This document shows, in pieces, positions 38,217 to 47,524 of a stretch of 64,000 nt of DNA. Every line of letters begins with the position of its first letter. Position 1 is the stretch's first letter. Origin of the DNA: Marinobacter sp. BGYM27 (lineage in GTDB: Bacteria; Pseudomonadota; Gammaproteobacteria; Pseudomonadales; Oleiphilaceae); the NCBI GenBank assembly GCA_025153445.1, contig JANZNS010000011.1, forward strand, positions 1 through 64,000, written 5' to 3'. The notes under the pieces are model-generated. The model did no database searches. It saw only the letters and a list, made by a program, of their open reading frames with translations, and was not told the DNA's origin. A program made the translations under genes and the position numbers.

Positions 38217-40037
38217 ATGCCAACGTACAAGGCGCCCCTGCGCGACATGACATTTCTGCTTAATGAGGTGTTCGACTATCCCAGCCACTATGCATCGCTG
38301 GCATCCGGTGAGAACGCAACACCGGACATTGTGGATGCCATCCTGACAGAGTGCGGCAAGTTCTGCGAAGAAGTCCTGAGCCCGCTCTATCAAACCGGTG
38401 ACGAAGAAGGCTGCAAGCTGGAAGACGGCAAGGTCACCACACCGAAGGGCTTCAAGGCAGCCTACGATCAATACGTGATGGGCGGCTGGCAAGGCCTTTC
38501 TGCGCCGGAAGAGGTCGGGGGTCAGGGACTGCCTGCGTCCATGGGGCTGCTGAAACAGGAAATGATGGGCACCGCCAACTGGTCGTTCAGTATGTATCCA
38601 GGCCTGTCATTGGGTGCCATGAACACCATTCAGCTGCATGGCGACGACCAGCAGAAACAAACCTATCTGGTACCGCTGACTGAAGGCCGCTGGGCCGGCA
38701 CCATGTGCCTGACCGAGCCTCAGTGCGGTACCGATCTGGGCCAGGTTAAAACCAAAGCAGAGCCTCAGGGCGACGGCAGCTACAAGATCAGCGGCACCAA
38801 GATTTTTATCTCGTCCGGTGATCATGACCTGACTGAAAATATTGTGCACATTGTACTGGCACGTCTGCCGGATGCACCCAAAGGCACCCGCGGCATTTCA
38901 TTGTTCATTGTGCCCAAGATCAAGGTCAATGACGACGGCAGTCTGGGTGAGGCCAATGGCGTCAGCTGTGGCAGCCTGGAAAAGAAAATGGGCATCAAGG
39001 CATCTGCTACCTGCGTGATGAACTTTGATGATGCCACCGGCTACCTGATCGGACCTGAAAATGAAGGCCTGAACTGCATGTTTACCTTCATGAACACCGC
39101 CCGTATAGGGACCGCCATCCAGGGCGTCGGTCCGGCTGAATTGTCGTACCAGTGGGCACTTGAATATGCCAAGGACCGCCGCTCCATGCGGGCCCTGTCC
39201 GGTAAAAAGGACGCCGATCACGTCGCAGACAGCCTGATCCATCACGCCGATGTACGCCGCATGCTGCTGACCCAGAAGGCCATTGCCGAAGGTGGGCGGG
39301 CCATGCTCTATGACGCCGCTCGACTGGCGGATCACATGGTCGAAGGACACCTTTCCGGCGACGAGAAGAAAGCCAATGCTTACGACGACAAATTGGGCTT
39401 CCTGACGCCGATTCTCAAGGGGTTCCTGACCGAGCTGGGCTTTGAAGCCGCCAACCACGGCATGCAGGTTTTTGGTGGTCATGGCTACATCCGCGAACAC
39501 GGTATGGAACAAATCGTACGGGATACCAAAATCGCAACGCTTTATGAAGGCACCACCGGTATTCAGGCACTCGACCTGCTGGGCCGAAAAGTGATGCTGG
39601 CAACTCAGGGCGGGGCGGTACGGGACTTCACCCTGCGTATTTCCAATTTTGCCCGCAAACACCTGACCAACAAACAGGTACGCCCCCTGGTGTGGGAGCT
39701 GCTGAAGCTGGCTGCTCAATGGAATGTGCTGACCCTGCGCCTGATGCTGGCCGCTCGCAAAGATCGCGACGTCATTAGCGCCGCGGCCCATGACTTCCTG
39801 ATGTTCAGTGGCTACGTGACTATGGCTTACATGTGGGCACGCATGGCGGTTGTCGCCTCTGACAAACTGGAAAATGGCGGTCAGGAATCAGAGGCTTTCT
39901 ACAAGGCCAAGCTGGCAACCGCGGAATTCTATTACGAGCGCCTGTTGCCCCGGGCCCAGTCCCACGCCACCAGCATGCTGTCACCCACGCGCAATCTGAT
40001 GCAGCTGGATGCAGACGACATGGCCTTCACCGGCTAG
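38217..40037 (+). CDS. Acyl-CoA dehydrogenase, long-chain type with C-terminal extension
   Basis: A 606-residue flavoenzyme for the first step of fatty-acid beta-oxidation, oxidising an acyl-CoA to the trans-2-enoyl-CoA. The acyl-CoA dehydrogenase core covers about 1-480 and ends with YEGTTGIQ, whose glutamate is the catalytic base. A further C-terminal domain (about 480-606, PF12806-like) gives the long type seen in Pseudomonas PA0506-like enzymes and DmdC. The start at 38217 (MPTYKAPLRDM) follows GAGGT. Chain-length preference is unknown. A clear terminator follows. Confidence 0.92.
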   Translation: MPTYKAPLRDMTFLLNEVFDYPSHYASLASGENATPDIVDAILTECGKFCEEVLSPLYQTGDEEGCKLEDGKVTTPKGFKAAYDQYVMGGWQGLSAPEEVGGQGLPASMGLLKQEMMGTANWSFSMYPGLSLGAMNTIQLHGDDQQKQTYLVPLTEGRWAGTMCLTEPQCGTDLGQVKTKAEPQGDGSYKISGTKIFISSGDHDLTENIVHIVLARLPDAPKGTRGISLFIVPKIKVNDDGSLGEANGVSCGSLEKKMGIKASATCVMNFDDATGYLIGPENEGLNCMFTFMNTARIGTAIQGVGPAELSYQWALEYAKDRRSMRALSGKKDADHVADSLIHHADVRRMLLTQKAIAEGGRAMLYDAARLADHMVEGHLSGDEKKANAYDDKLGFLTPILKGFLTELGFEAANHGMQVFGGHGYIREHGMEQIVRDTKIATLYEGTTGIQALDLLGRKVMLATQGGAVRDFTLRISNFARKHLTNKQVRPLVWELLKLAAQWNVLTLRLMLAARKDRDVISAAAHDFLMFSGYVTMAYMWARMAVVASDKLENGGQESEAFYKAKLATAEFYYERLLPRAQSHATSMLSPTRNLMQLDADDMAFTG

Positions 40038-40066
40038 TGCTTTCCCTATTGACCGTTCTCCAGGGT

Positions 40067-40091
40067 TCCCGGCTTCGGCCGGGTTTTTTAT
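40067..40091 (+). terminator. Rho-independent terminator after the acyl-CoA dehydrogenase gene
   Basis: CCCGGC-TTCG-GCCGGG (with a tight TTCG loop) is followed by TTTTTTA, a textbook hairpin and T run 30 bases after the stop. Confidence 0.9.
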
Positions 40092-40253
40092 GGATAGGGC
40101 CTGCACCGCCAACCGTTAGTGCTGCTATTTCAGGAATGTGACTTGCCCCTGCGCCGTACACCCGCTAAATAATGCCATAATCAAAGCATTCAGCGGCACG
40201 GGTGCATTACCTGTTCCGGGGTTATCCACAACACCTGACTGTAAGGACACTTC

Positions 40254-40895
40254 ATGAAAAGCGCTTACCGGTACCTGATATCACTCGTCATCGTGGCCTC
40301 CGCATTGCTAGCCACCGGTTGTATGACATCCAGTTCCACAGAAGTCACCGATCGCCAATCGTCAGTTTCCGGCGATAAACGATATGAATCCTTGCTGGTT
40401 CTGGCCGTAACGGCCAACCGGGCCTACCGTGATGCGACTGAAAAGGCGCTGGCCGACAGCCTGATCGACCGGGGTTTCCGGGTGTTTCGACTGCCCGGCG
40501 ATTCGGCCGAACTGCCATGGGATGACAAAGCCGCGATGAAAGAGCTGGTAAGCAAACAGGCCAAGGCCGGCAAGACCGACGGAGTGCTGGTTGTCACGCT
40601 GGTGCGGCGGGAAGATGAGAAAAACTATGTGCCCACTCAGGTGGTCCAGCGCCCTGTCAGTGTTGGCATCGGGACCCAGGTCAACAACTACATGCAAACC
40701 ACCGTTGAGCCTGGCTACTACAATGAGAAAAAAGTCTTTGTTCTGAAAACCACACTTTATGATGTCGAGACAGAACAGGCGGTCTGGGAACTCTATTCCA
40801 ATACGGTTAACCCGGCATCACTCAGCGCCGGAGCCCATGACTTTGCTGCTGCGGTCGCCGAAGTACTTTCTGATGACGTTAAACACGGCGAATAA
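40254..40895 (+). CDS. Lipoprotein of unknown function
   Basis: A 213-residue lipoprotein: hydrophobic ISLVIVASALLATGC gives the lipobox LATGC with cysteine near residue 23. The mature protein has a mixed alpha/beta pattern (RYESLLVLAVTANRAYRDATEKALADSL, GKTDGVLVVTLVRRE, FVLKTTLYDVETEQAVWELY) reminiscent of small periplasmic domains that assemble at the outer membrane, but I do not recognise a specific family. A DnaA box (40222-40230) lies just upstream. The gene is followed three bases later by a second lipoprotein gene, probably as one transcript. Confidence 0.8.
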   Translation: MKSAYRYLISLVIVASALLATGCMTSSSTEVTDRQSSVSGDKRYESLLVLAVTANRAYRDATEKALADSLIDRGFRVFRLPGDSAELPWDDKAAMKELVSKQAKAGKTDGVLVVTLVRREDEKNYVPTQVVQRPVSVGIGTQVNNYMQTTVEPGYYNEKKVFVLKTTLYDVETEQAVWELYSNTVNPASLSAGAHDFAAAVAEVLSDDVKHGE

Positions 40896-40898
40896 TCC

Positions 40899-41438
40899 AT
40901 GAAATCTATGCATCTCCCCATTGCCAGCTGTGTCCTCGGTCTGACTCTAAGCGGTTGCAGCGCCCTGCAGACCGCCGAACCCGGGACTGACGACAGCTGC
41001 GGAGCCCTTCAGCAAACAATCGAGAGTTACGATACCGGCTTTGAGAACCTGCGAGGCAAAGCCAGTAACTTCAATGCACTGACGCTCTACCGCGCAAAGC
41101 AGGAAATCGTGAAAGGACGCTGCGAAATATGGGCCTGGGCGAACACGGACTCAGCTTATGTGTGCTCGCTCAAAGCGCCCGATGACGAAGTGGCGAGGAA
41201 GCGCTTTGATACGGTATCGGCGCAGGTAAGCGAATGTCTGGGACCAGACTGGCAATCGGAGACCTTCGAACGTGACCGGAGCGGTGATGATGCCGGATAC
41301 GGTATCCGCTTCACGCAGCCCGGGCGGGATGTGGTGGTGTCGGTGCACACGGTTGTGATTACCAAAGGGCCAGGCACCAAACGTTCCAATGACCTCTATA
41401 TTGGCAGTCCCGGCCGGCTGGCGAACAGCGCACAGTGA
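40899..41438 (+). CDS. Lipoprotein of unknown function, second of a pair
   Basis: A 179-residue lipoprotein with lipobox LTLSGC (cysteine near residue 20). The mature part has four conserved-looking cysteines (CGALQ, GRCEIW, YVCSLK, SECLG) that could make two disulphide bonds in the periplasm. I recognise no family. It starts three bases after the previous lipoprotein gene, so the two are probably made together and may form one complex. Confidence 0.8.
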   Translation: MKSMHLPIASCVLGLTLSGCSALQTAEPGTDDSCGALQQTIESYDTGFENLRGKASNFNALTLYRAKQEIVKGRCEIWAWANTDSAYVCSLKAPDDEVARKRFDTVSAQVSECLGPDWQSETFERDRSGDDAGYGIRFTQPGRDVVVSVHTVVITKGPGTKRSNDLYIGSPGRLANSAQ

Positions 41439-41471
41439 GTAATTAAAGCGGTCGGTTTTCTGTCTTGCCTG

Positions 41472-41504
41472 TGTGCCGGATCCGCGCGCTGCTGATCCGG
41501 CACA
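41472..41504. terminator. Inverted repeat between convergent genes, possible terminator
   Basis: TGTGCCGGATC pairs perfectly with GATCCGGCACA around an 11-base loop, between the lipoprotein pair and the convergent solute-binding protein gene. There is no clear T run on either side, so if it ends transcription it is not a classic terminator. Confidence 0.45.
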
Positions 41505-41539
41505 GAGGAACACCGTTAAAATACCACCGGTGACAGACT

Positions 41540-42286
41540 CTACAGGCCGTACTTGTCTTCAATTGCCTCGTACATGCCAGACGCCTTTACCTTCTCCAGT
41601 GCCTTGTTGAGCTCATCAATCACTGGCTGCGGTGTTTCCGGATTCATCGCCAGATAAAGTTCTGTCTGGTTAAACGAGTAAACCGGAACAAGGCCTTCCA
41701 CATCCTGCTGGGAGGCAAAATAGGGGCCTGCCAGACGATCGGCGATCCACAATTCAATCTGTCCCAGCTCCAGACGCTTGGGATTCAGATCATCACTGTC
41801 GATCTGGGATACCGTATAGCCACGCTTGACCAGATACTCGGTCATCACGTCACCCCGATAGCCCCCAATCTTCTTGTTTTTGGCGTCCTCCAGCTCATCC
41901 ATCTTGAAGGTGGTGTCTTTGGGGCCGAAAATTGTCCACAGGTTAGTCGTCAAAGGACCGACCCACTTGAACTGGGGCGCACGGTCTTCAGTGTAGGTGG
42001 TGCAGAAAATCCCGTGATTGGGTTTGTCCAGTACCCGTTTGTAGCCGTAATCCCAGTTCCGCAGCTTGATCGCGTAGTCGAGCTTGGTGTGGGACATGAT
42101 GGCTTTCACCATCTCGGTACACAGGCCATCAATCTGATCGCCACTGTGCTCGAACGCCCGACCGGAAGCGCTCATGTTATAGGGAGGGAAGTTCTCGGTG
42201 TAAAAATAGAGCTTGTCTGCCGCCTGGCTGCCAACGGGCATTGCCAGAGAAAGGGCCAGCAAGCAAAGAGCTGTCACTTTGCGCAT
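41540..42286 (-). CDS. Periplasmic solute-binding protein, family 3 type
   Basis: A 248-residue exported binding protein with a signal peptide ending near GSQAADK and the opening LYFYTENFPPYNMSASG. It is a more distant relative of the pair at 8424-10139 and has DYGYKRVLDKPNHGIFCTTYTEDRAPQFKWVGPL, a pattern shared by solute-binding proteins that stand alone without permease genes. The ligand is unknown. The ATG at 42286 after GGAGAT is preferred over upstream starts. Confidence 0.8.
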   Translation of the reverse strand: MRKVTALCLLALSLAMPVGSQAADKLYFYTENFPPYNMSASGRAFEHSGDQIDGLCTEMVKAIMSHTKLDYAIKLRNWDYGYKRVLDKPNHGIFCTTYTEDRAPQFKWVGPLTTNLWTIFGPKDTTFKMDELEDAKNKKIGGYRGDVMTEYLVKRGYTVSQIDSDDLNPKRLELGQIELWIADRLAGPYFASQQDVEGLVPVYSFNQTELYLAMNPETPQPVIDELNKALEKVKASGMYEAIEDKYGL

Positions 42287-42606
42287 TGTTAGATCATCTC
42301 CATGCGGTCTTTGTTTGTCGCGGATCACACCGATCCGGATTTATAAGCCGTCAGAAAGTCTACCCTAATGCAAAGCCTTGATACGCCTGATTCGCTGTTC
42401 CTTTTTGTAAAGCTGGCTTCTGTAAGCTTTTGAATAAAAAGTGAATTCGCGTTCACTTTTACATTCTGTCATCTCGAATGTCGGGTTCGGGCCCGGGTTC
42501 GATCTATTTCGGAGTACCGGACCCAACAAAGAGCCCTGCATCCGGGATCCCGCCATACACAGCACCAGCCCGGAAGATAACTCGCAGGCCGATGAATTAG
42601 CCCCCG
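42287..42606. other. Intergenic region upstream of the solute-binding protein gene
   Basis: A 320-base gap after mnmE. The main feature is the inverted repeat at 42437-42460. No gene is supported; a short minus-strand frame here (42365-42565) has no ribosome-binding site worth reporting. Confidence 0.6.
42437..42460 (-). promoter_or_regulatory. Perfect 9-base inverted repeat, operator or terminator
   Basis: AAAAGTGAA-TTCGCG-TTCACTTTT is perfectly symmetrical over nine bases. Read on the minus strand it is followed by TATTC and could end the mnmE transcript, but the stem is A/T-rich. The GTGAA...TTCAC core also looks like a TetR- or GntR-type operator for the downstream solute-binding protein gene. 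Either reading is inferred. Confidence 0.55.
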
Positions 42607-43968
42607 TTATTTCCCGATGCAGAAACTGCTGAAAATCTTGCCCAACAGGTCATCCGGCGTCATGGCGCCGGTTATCTCGCCCAGTGAATCCTGCGCCATG
42701 CGCAGATCCTCGGCCAGCAGTTCGCCAGCACCGAAGCCTTCGAGCTGGGCTTTGCCCTGGATCAACGATTCCCGAGCCTTTTCCAGGGCATCCAGATGCC
42801 GTCTTCGGGCCAGAAATCCCCCCTCCGTGGTACTTGCGAAGCCAATGCATTGCTTGAGGTGATCACGCAATATATCCAGCCCGCTGGCAGACTTGGCGGC
42901 CAAGCGGATAACCGGCGCAATCGCGTTATCCACAAGCCCGACGGCTTCGCCGGACAAATCCACCTTGTTGCGGATAACCGTCACCGGTGCCGATTCAGGT
43001 AGCCGATCGATAAAGTCAGGCCAGATGGCGTGAGGCTCGGTTTCCCGGGTCGTACTGGCGTCGACCATTAACAAAATTCGGTCGGCCTGCTCAATCTCGT
43101 TCCAGGCCCGGGCAATACCAATTTGCTCGACTTCATCGGGACTGTCTCGCAGACCGGCAGTATCAATCACATGCAATGGCATACCATCAATGTGGATCTG
43201 CTCCCGCAGAACATCGCGGGTTGTTCCTTCAATTGCCGTGACAATAGCCGCCTCGCGACCCGCCAGGGCGTTAAGCAAACTCGACTTGCCAGCGTTGGGA
43301 CGTCCGGCTATGACGACTCGCATGCCATCACGCAAAATCGAGCCCTGCTGGGCTTCAGCCAGAATGATATCGAGATCGGACATGATGATGTCGAGATCGC
43401 CTGCGACTTTGCCATCAGCCAGGAAGTCGATTTCCTCTTCAGGAAAATCTATCGCCGCTTCGACATAGATACGCAGATGGGTCAGCGCGTCAACGAGTGC
43501 ATCAATGCGGGTGGAAAAAGCCCCCTGCAGGGAGCGAAGGGCACACCGTGCAGCCTGCTCCGAACTACTCTCGATAAGGTCAGCAATGGCTTCGGCCTGG
43601 GTGAGGTCCATTTTATCGTTCAGGAATGCGCGTTCTGAAAACTCGCCAGGGCGCGCCAGCCGAGCGCCCTGATTGCAGACTTCCCGTAACAGCAAATCAA
43701 GAATGACCGTGCCGCCGTGGCCTTGTAGCTCAAACACATCTTCGCCGGTAAATGAATGCGGGTTGGGAAAGTAAAGCCCCAAGCCTTCATCAATGATATC
43801 GCCGTTTCCGGCCGTAAAGGGACCATAGTGCGCATAGCGTGGGCGCGGCTCAAATCCGAGTAGCTGTTTGGCAATCGGAAAGGCAAGGGGGCCGGAAATA
43901 CGGATGATACCCACACCGGCACGTCCGGGCGCGGTCGCAATGGCGGCGATTGTATCGTTGGTCTTCAT
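42607..43968 (-). CDS. mnmE: tRNA modification GTPase MnmE
   Basis: MnmE (TrmE) is the GTPase partner of MnmG in making cmnm5U34 on tRNAs. The 453 residues include the folate-binding N-terminal domain ([21 protein letters not shown]), the GTPase domain (about 215-375) with [22 protein letters not shown] and NKVD, and the C-terminal CIGK whose cysteine is conserved. It follows yidC in the normal order. Confidence 0.97.
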   Translation of the reverse strand: MKTNDTIAAIATAPGRAGVGIIRISGPLAFPIAKQLLGFEPRPRYAHYGPFTAGNGDIIDEGLGLYFPNPHSFTGEDVFELQGHGGTVILDLLLREVCNQGARLARPGEFSERAFLNDKMDLTQAEAIADLIESSSEQAARCALRSLQGAFSTRIDALVDALTHLRIYVEAAIDFPEEEIDFLADGKVAGDLDIIMSDLDIILAEAQQGSILRDGMRVVIAGRPNAGKSSLLNALAGREAAIVTAIEGTTRDVLREQIHIDGMPLHVIDTAGLRDSPDEVEQIGIARAWNEIEQADRILLMVDASTTRETEPHAIWPDFIDRLPESAPVTVIRNKVDLSGEAVGLVDNAIAPVIRLAAKSASGLDILRDHLKQCIGFASTTEGGFLARRRHLDALEKARESLIQGKAQLEGFGAGELLAEDLRMAQDSLGEITGAMTPDDLLGKIFSSFCIGK

Positions 43969-44065
43969 GGCGCAATCATTCCCGTGTGTTCAATAGTCAT
44001 AACAGGTCGTGTCTGGTTTTCTTGCAGACCAGCAGAATGGATATAATCCCGGCCCACAACGAAAC

Positions 44066-44085
44066 AGGGCTCCCTGAGGAGCCCT
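44066..44085 (-). terminator. Hairpin between yidC and mnmE
   Basis: AGGGCTCC-CTGA-GGAGCCCT is a perfect hairpin just after the yidC stop, followed on the minus strand by GTTTCG. The weak T run suggests attenuation or a stability element rather than a firm stop. Confidence 0.6.
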
Positions 44086-44100
44086 TGAATCATTTACCGG

Positions 44101-45828
44101 TCAGGATTTTTTGGCGTCAACATCCGCCTGAATCTTGCGGGTAATGTACCACTGCTGGGAGATCGACAGGATGTTGTTGACCAGCCAGTACAGTACCAGA
44201 CCTGCCGGGAACCAGAGGAAGAAGACCGTGAAGATCAGCGGCATCATCTTCATCACCTTGGCCTGCATCGGATCCGGAGGTGTCGGGTTAAGGCTCATCT
44301 GGATGAACATACTCGCGCCCATCAGAATCGGCAGGATGAAGTAGGGATCCATAACCGACAAATCGTGAATCCACAGGAAGAAGGGGGCATGCCGCAACTG
44401 CACGCTCTCGAACAGAACCCAGTAAAGGGAAATGAACACCGGCATCTGCACCAGAATTGGCAGGCAGCCGCCCAGCGGATTGATCTTCTCACGCTTGTAG
44501 AGCGCCATCATTTCCTGCGACATACGCTGACGATCGTCACCGTACGACTCTTTCAGTCGGGCAAGCTGAGGTGCAACCGCACGCATGCGAGCCATCGAAC
44601 GGTAACTGGTGGCCGAAAGTTTGAAGAACAGCGCCTTGACCGTCATGGTCAACAGGATAATCGCGACACCCCAGTTACCCACAAGGCTGTGGAACCAGTT
44701 GAGCACGATAAACAGCGGTGTGGCGATAAAGAACAGGAAACCAAAGTCGACAGTGCGATCCAGGTTAGGGGCCACCGCCTCGAGGCGATCTATAATCTTG
44801 GGACCCACATAAGCCCGCGCGCCTACTTCCGCCTGCTGGCCGGGCTCAACGGTTGTTGCACCTTCGACAAATCCCATCACATTCAGGTTGTTGCGCTGAG
44901 TGCTCTGATAAACATGGGATGAACCATCATCGGGAATCCAGGCACTCAGGAAATAGTGCTGTAGAAACGCGATCCAGCCGCCTTCCGCCTTGGTACTGAT
45001 CGGATTTTCCTTCAGATCATCAAAGCTGAACTTTTCGTAGGTATCGTCTTTGGTGCTCAGCACCATACCCAGGAATGCCTTTATCCCCAGGCTCTGCTGG
45101 GCTGTGGGGTCGCCGCTGTTATCGCGCACGATCTTGCCGGCAAAATTGCCTTTCCAGACGGCATCCGACTGGTTATCAATCAAGTAACGGACGTCAATTT
45201 CGTAGCTGTCACGCTCAAGGGTATAGCGCTTGGTGACCTTGATACCCTTGTCACTGGTGAAGACCAGATCGGCTGTCAACTTATCCGCGCCTTCGGCGAG
45301 CTCGAAGCTGGTGGCCTGTGCCTGATAGGTGGGCGCCGGTCCATTGCCGGATGCGTCAAAACCATCGCGGCCAATTAATCCGCTTTCAAGAACATAGGTG
45401 CGGATATTGTTGTTCTGAAGCAGCTTGAGAGGGGCAGGATTATCCAGGTTTTCCTTGTAATCCAGCAGCGAGGCTTCAGTGATATTACCGCCGGCAAGAC
45501 TGATCTTCAGCTTCAACACATCGGTTGTCAGCGTGACTTGCTGACCACCGTTTTTCCCGGTATCAGTCGTCACAGTACCGCTCTCTACCGCGGTATCGCC
45601 GTGATCTTCCGGTGTAGAGAACTCAGAACCAGCCGCTGAACCGGATGTTGTCAGGTCAGTCTTTCCACCCTGGGTCAGTGAGGGGGTGTCACTGCCAGCT
45701 TCACTCTGTTGTGCCGTTTGGGCAACGGGTTGGGAAGGTGTCTGATGGTAGTCTTCGTTCCAGGCGAGCACCATCATGTAACTGACGATGGCCAGGCCTA
45801 TCCAGAGGATTGTTCTTTGAATATCCAT
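44101..45828 (-). CDS. yidC: Membrane protein insertase YidC
   Basis: YidC inserts and folds inner-membrane proteins, alone or with SecYEG. The 575 residues start at 45828 (MDIQRTILWIGLAIVSYMM), the normal N-terminal anchor, followed by a large periplasmic domain (about 120-350), then five membrane helices (about 360-555) that include the hydrophilic groove region GNWGVAIILLTMTVKALFFKLSATSYRSMARM. An open frame upstream to 45948 overlaps yidD and is not used. It follows yidD with 4 bases between the yidD stop and the yidC start. Confidence 0.96.
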   Translation of the reverse strand: MDIQRTILWIGLAIVSYMMVLAWNEDYHQTPSQPVAQTAQQSEAGSDTPSLTQGGKTDLTTSGSAAGSEFSTPEDHGDTAVESGTVTTDTGKNGGQQVTLTTDVLKLKISLAGGNITEASLLDYKENLDNPAPLKLLQNNNIRTYVLESGLIGRDGFDASGNGPAPTYQAQATSFELAEGADKLTADLVFTSDKGIKVTKRYTLERDSYEIDVRYLIDNQSDAVWKGNFAGKIVRDNSGDPTAQQSLGIKAFLGMVLSTKDDTYEKFSFDDLKENPISTKAEGGWIAFLQHYFLSAWIPDDGSSHVYQSTQRNNLNVMGFVEGATTVEPGQQAEVGARAYVGPKIIDRLEAVAPNLDRTVDFGFLFFIATPLFIVLNWFHSLVGNWGVAIILLTMTVKALFFKLSATSYRSMARMRAVAPQLARLKESYGDDRQRMSQEMMALYKREKINPLGGCLPILVQMPVFISLYWVLFESVQLRHAPFFLWIHDLSVMDPYFILPILMGASMFIQMSLNPTPPDPMQAKVMKMMPLIFTVFFLWFPAGLVLYWLVNNILSISQQWYITRKIQADVDAKKS

Positions 45829-45832
45829 AGGT

Positions 45833-46132
45833 TCAACGTGTCGGCTGATTAGAATGTTTGGAACAGTGTGGGTGAATCCCGCCTTGTGCTGACGCTTCGG
45901 ACGGCTGCTGATCGCAGTGTCCGGGTACGGGGTCGTAACCACCGACACACCAGGGGTGACAGCGTAACAGGCGTTTTATAGCGAGATAACCGCCGCGAAG
46001 GATACCATGCCCCTGAATTGCTTCCAGTGCATAAGAAGAACAAGTGGGGTGGTAACGGCAATGGCTGGCCATCAAAGGACTGATAGCGTACCGGTAGAAC
46101 CGGATGGGGAGAAGCACGAGCTGTCGCATCAT
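45833..46132 (-). CDS. yidD: Membrane protein insertion efficiency factor YidD
   Basis: A 99-residue small protein of the DUF37/YidD family that assists YidC-dependent membrane insertion. It carries the invariant [28 protein letters not shown] with its cysteines, and [17 protein letters not shown]. It lies between rnpA and yidC in the universal order. The start could be the first or second of two adjacent methionines at 46132. A longer frame in another register (45849-46202) is a shadow. Confidence 0.94.
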   Translation of the reverse strand: MMRQLVLLPIRFYRYAISPLMASHCRYHPTCSSYALEAIQGHGILRGGYLAIKRLLRCHPWCVGGYDPVPGHCDQQPSEASAQGGIHPHCSKHSNQPTR

Positions 46133-46150
46133 GTGATCCGGTACCCCTGG

Positions 46151-46525
46151 TTAGCCGGACGCCGCATCCGCTTTCCGTGCTTTGCGTCGCAAGCGCTGCC
46201 ACAAATCCTCGAGAATACCGTTAACGCTGGCGTTCTCCAGGTCAGCTAGACCCTGTCTGCCCATCACAATGATATCCATTGGAGGCAGATCGGACTGTAG
46301 GCGAAAGGTTTCCCGTACAGCACGCTTGATCCGGTTGCGTTGTACAGCAAGCCTGAGATTTTTCTTTGAAAATATTAATCCGACTCTGGCATGGCCCCGG
46401 TCATTGGGTGCCGCAAGAATCAGAAAATGCCGGTGTGGAACCCGCACAGAAACATGATCGAAAACCCCGCTGTAATCGCGGGGTTTTAATAATCGTGCCT
46501 GCTTTGGAAACGTCAGCACCGGCAT
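46151..46525 (-). CDS. rnpA: Ribonuclease P protein component
   Basis: RnpA is the protein part of RNase P, which trims the 5' ends of tRNA precursors together with its RNA. The 124 residues contain the RNA-binding signature NRIKRAVRETFR (about 60-71) and the beta-sheet face from VGLIFSKKNLRLA. It follows rpmH by 19 bases. The start MPVLTFPKQARLLKPRDY is typical. Confidence 0.96.
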   Translation of the reverse strand: MPVLTFPKQARLLKPRDYSGVFDHVSVRVPHRHFLILAAPNDRGHARVGLIFSKKNLRLAVQRNRIKRAVRETFRLQSDLPPMDIIVMGRQGLADLENASVNGILEDLWQRLRRKARKADAASG

Positions 46526-46544
46526 TCAGACCTATCAGGCTTGA

Positions 46545-46679
46545 TTAAGCTGACAGGCGTACACGACCTTTGGCACGACGGCGGGAAATGATCTTGCGGC
46601 CGTTAGCAGTTGCCATGCGGGCACGGAAGCCGTGAACGCGCTTACGCTTCAGTACGCTGGGTTGAAACGTTCTTTTCAT
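46545..46679 (-). CDS. rpmH: 50S ribosomal protein L34
   Basis: The 44-residue L34 is a basic peptide of the large ribosomal subunit: [20 protein letters not shown], the usual hallmark, through to [11 protein letters not shown]. The ATG at 46679 follows GAGAT; a longer frame to 46784 is not protein-coding upstream of it. It is the first gene of the minus-strand block leaving the origin region and is divergent to dnaA. Confidence 0.97.
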   Translation of the reverse strand: MKRTFQPSVLKRKRVHGFRARMATANGRKIISRRRAKGRVRLSA

Positions 46680-46799
46680 GATATCGATCTCACACTCGGG
46701 TGTATTGAAAACAAATTCTGTCAGTTGTTCACCGTTGCGAGCTGTACTTGCCGGTCGAATACGAACGGCCCGGCGGGCTCTCAACTAGTCAAAAAATGA

Positions 46800-47524
46800 A
46801 CAGTCAAAATAGGAGCCGGATTCTAGACAAATCCTGATCCGAATTCAATCGTTACCTGCACGAGTACGCGGATTTACTCAGCAAGTGGTTTTTCAGCGGC
46901 TGGGCTGCCGACCGGGGAAAGATCTGATCAGGGCAAAAGGTGAGCTGAATCCCTAACAGCAATAATACTCTTTTAAGTTTTTAAAGAATGTATAAATGCT
47001 TACTACTGTTACTGTTAGAGAGCCTGTTTTCTGTGTGTAAGGTTAAAATTATCATCTAAACCAGTTGGTTATGGAAATGACAACTGCGGTGACAAACCCC
47101 ATTGAGCTCTGGGGATAACTGATCGACGGATTGGGGATAAACCAGCACTCCTTGAATGAGATGAGTTATGCATCGATTCGCACTCAGCTTGTTCACAGGC
47201 AGACAGGGGGTGTTTACACAAGGAGCTGTGGAAAACTTTCTTTATCTGAATTTCTGTACACAAGGCTGTAGTTAAGTCAGTAATTAAATGATTTTTATAT
47301 ATAAAGTTATACACACCCTGTTTATGGAATGGTTCCGAGGGCTTTTTTTGAGGTCTGTGAGGGCGTAGAATAACCGGCTATTCGGTCGTTGGGTTCGATC
47401 CGGAGAGGGTGTCATTGCTCTATCCGGGTTTAAAAGCGCGTGTGCTTGGAATTGACAACAATAACCGCAAATTCCCATTTCCTATCCTCGTCAAGGATTG
47501 CTTACGCATTGGAGGCAGGCTGTC
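46800..47524. other. oriC: Probable chromosomal origin of replication (oriC) between rpmH and dnaA
   Basis: A gene-free stretch between divergent rpmH and dnaA. It is AT-rich (notably 46960-47060 and 47275-47310) and carries DnaA-box-like sites: TTATACACA at 47307-47315, TTATCCCCA (reverse) at 47110-47118 and 47132-47140, TTGTTCACA at 47189-47197, TTTTCCACA (reverse) at 47227-47235. Genes leave it in both directions, as expected for replication co-orientation, and this is the oriC position in Pseudomonas. None of the boxes is the perfect TTATCCACA, so the call is probable, not certain. Confidence 0.65.

Noticed and set aside
38898-39791. A 297-codon minus-strand frame in the acyl-CoA dehydrogenase gene
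   Set aside because: Antisense shadow of a gene whose product is clearly recognised.
42365-42565. A 66-codon minus-strand frame before the solute-binding protein gene
   Set aside because: It spans the inverted repeat, lacks a convincing start signal and has no recognisable content.
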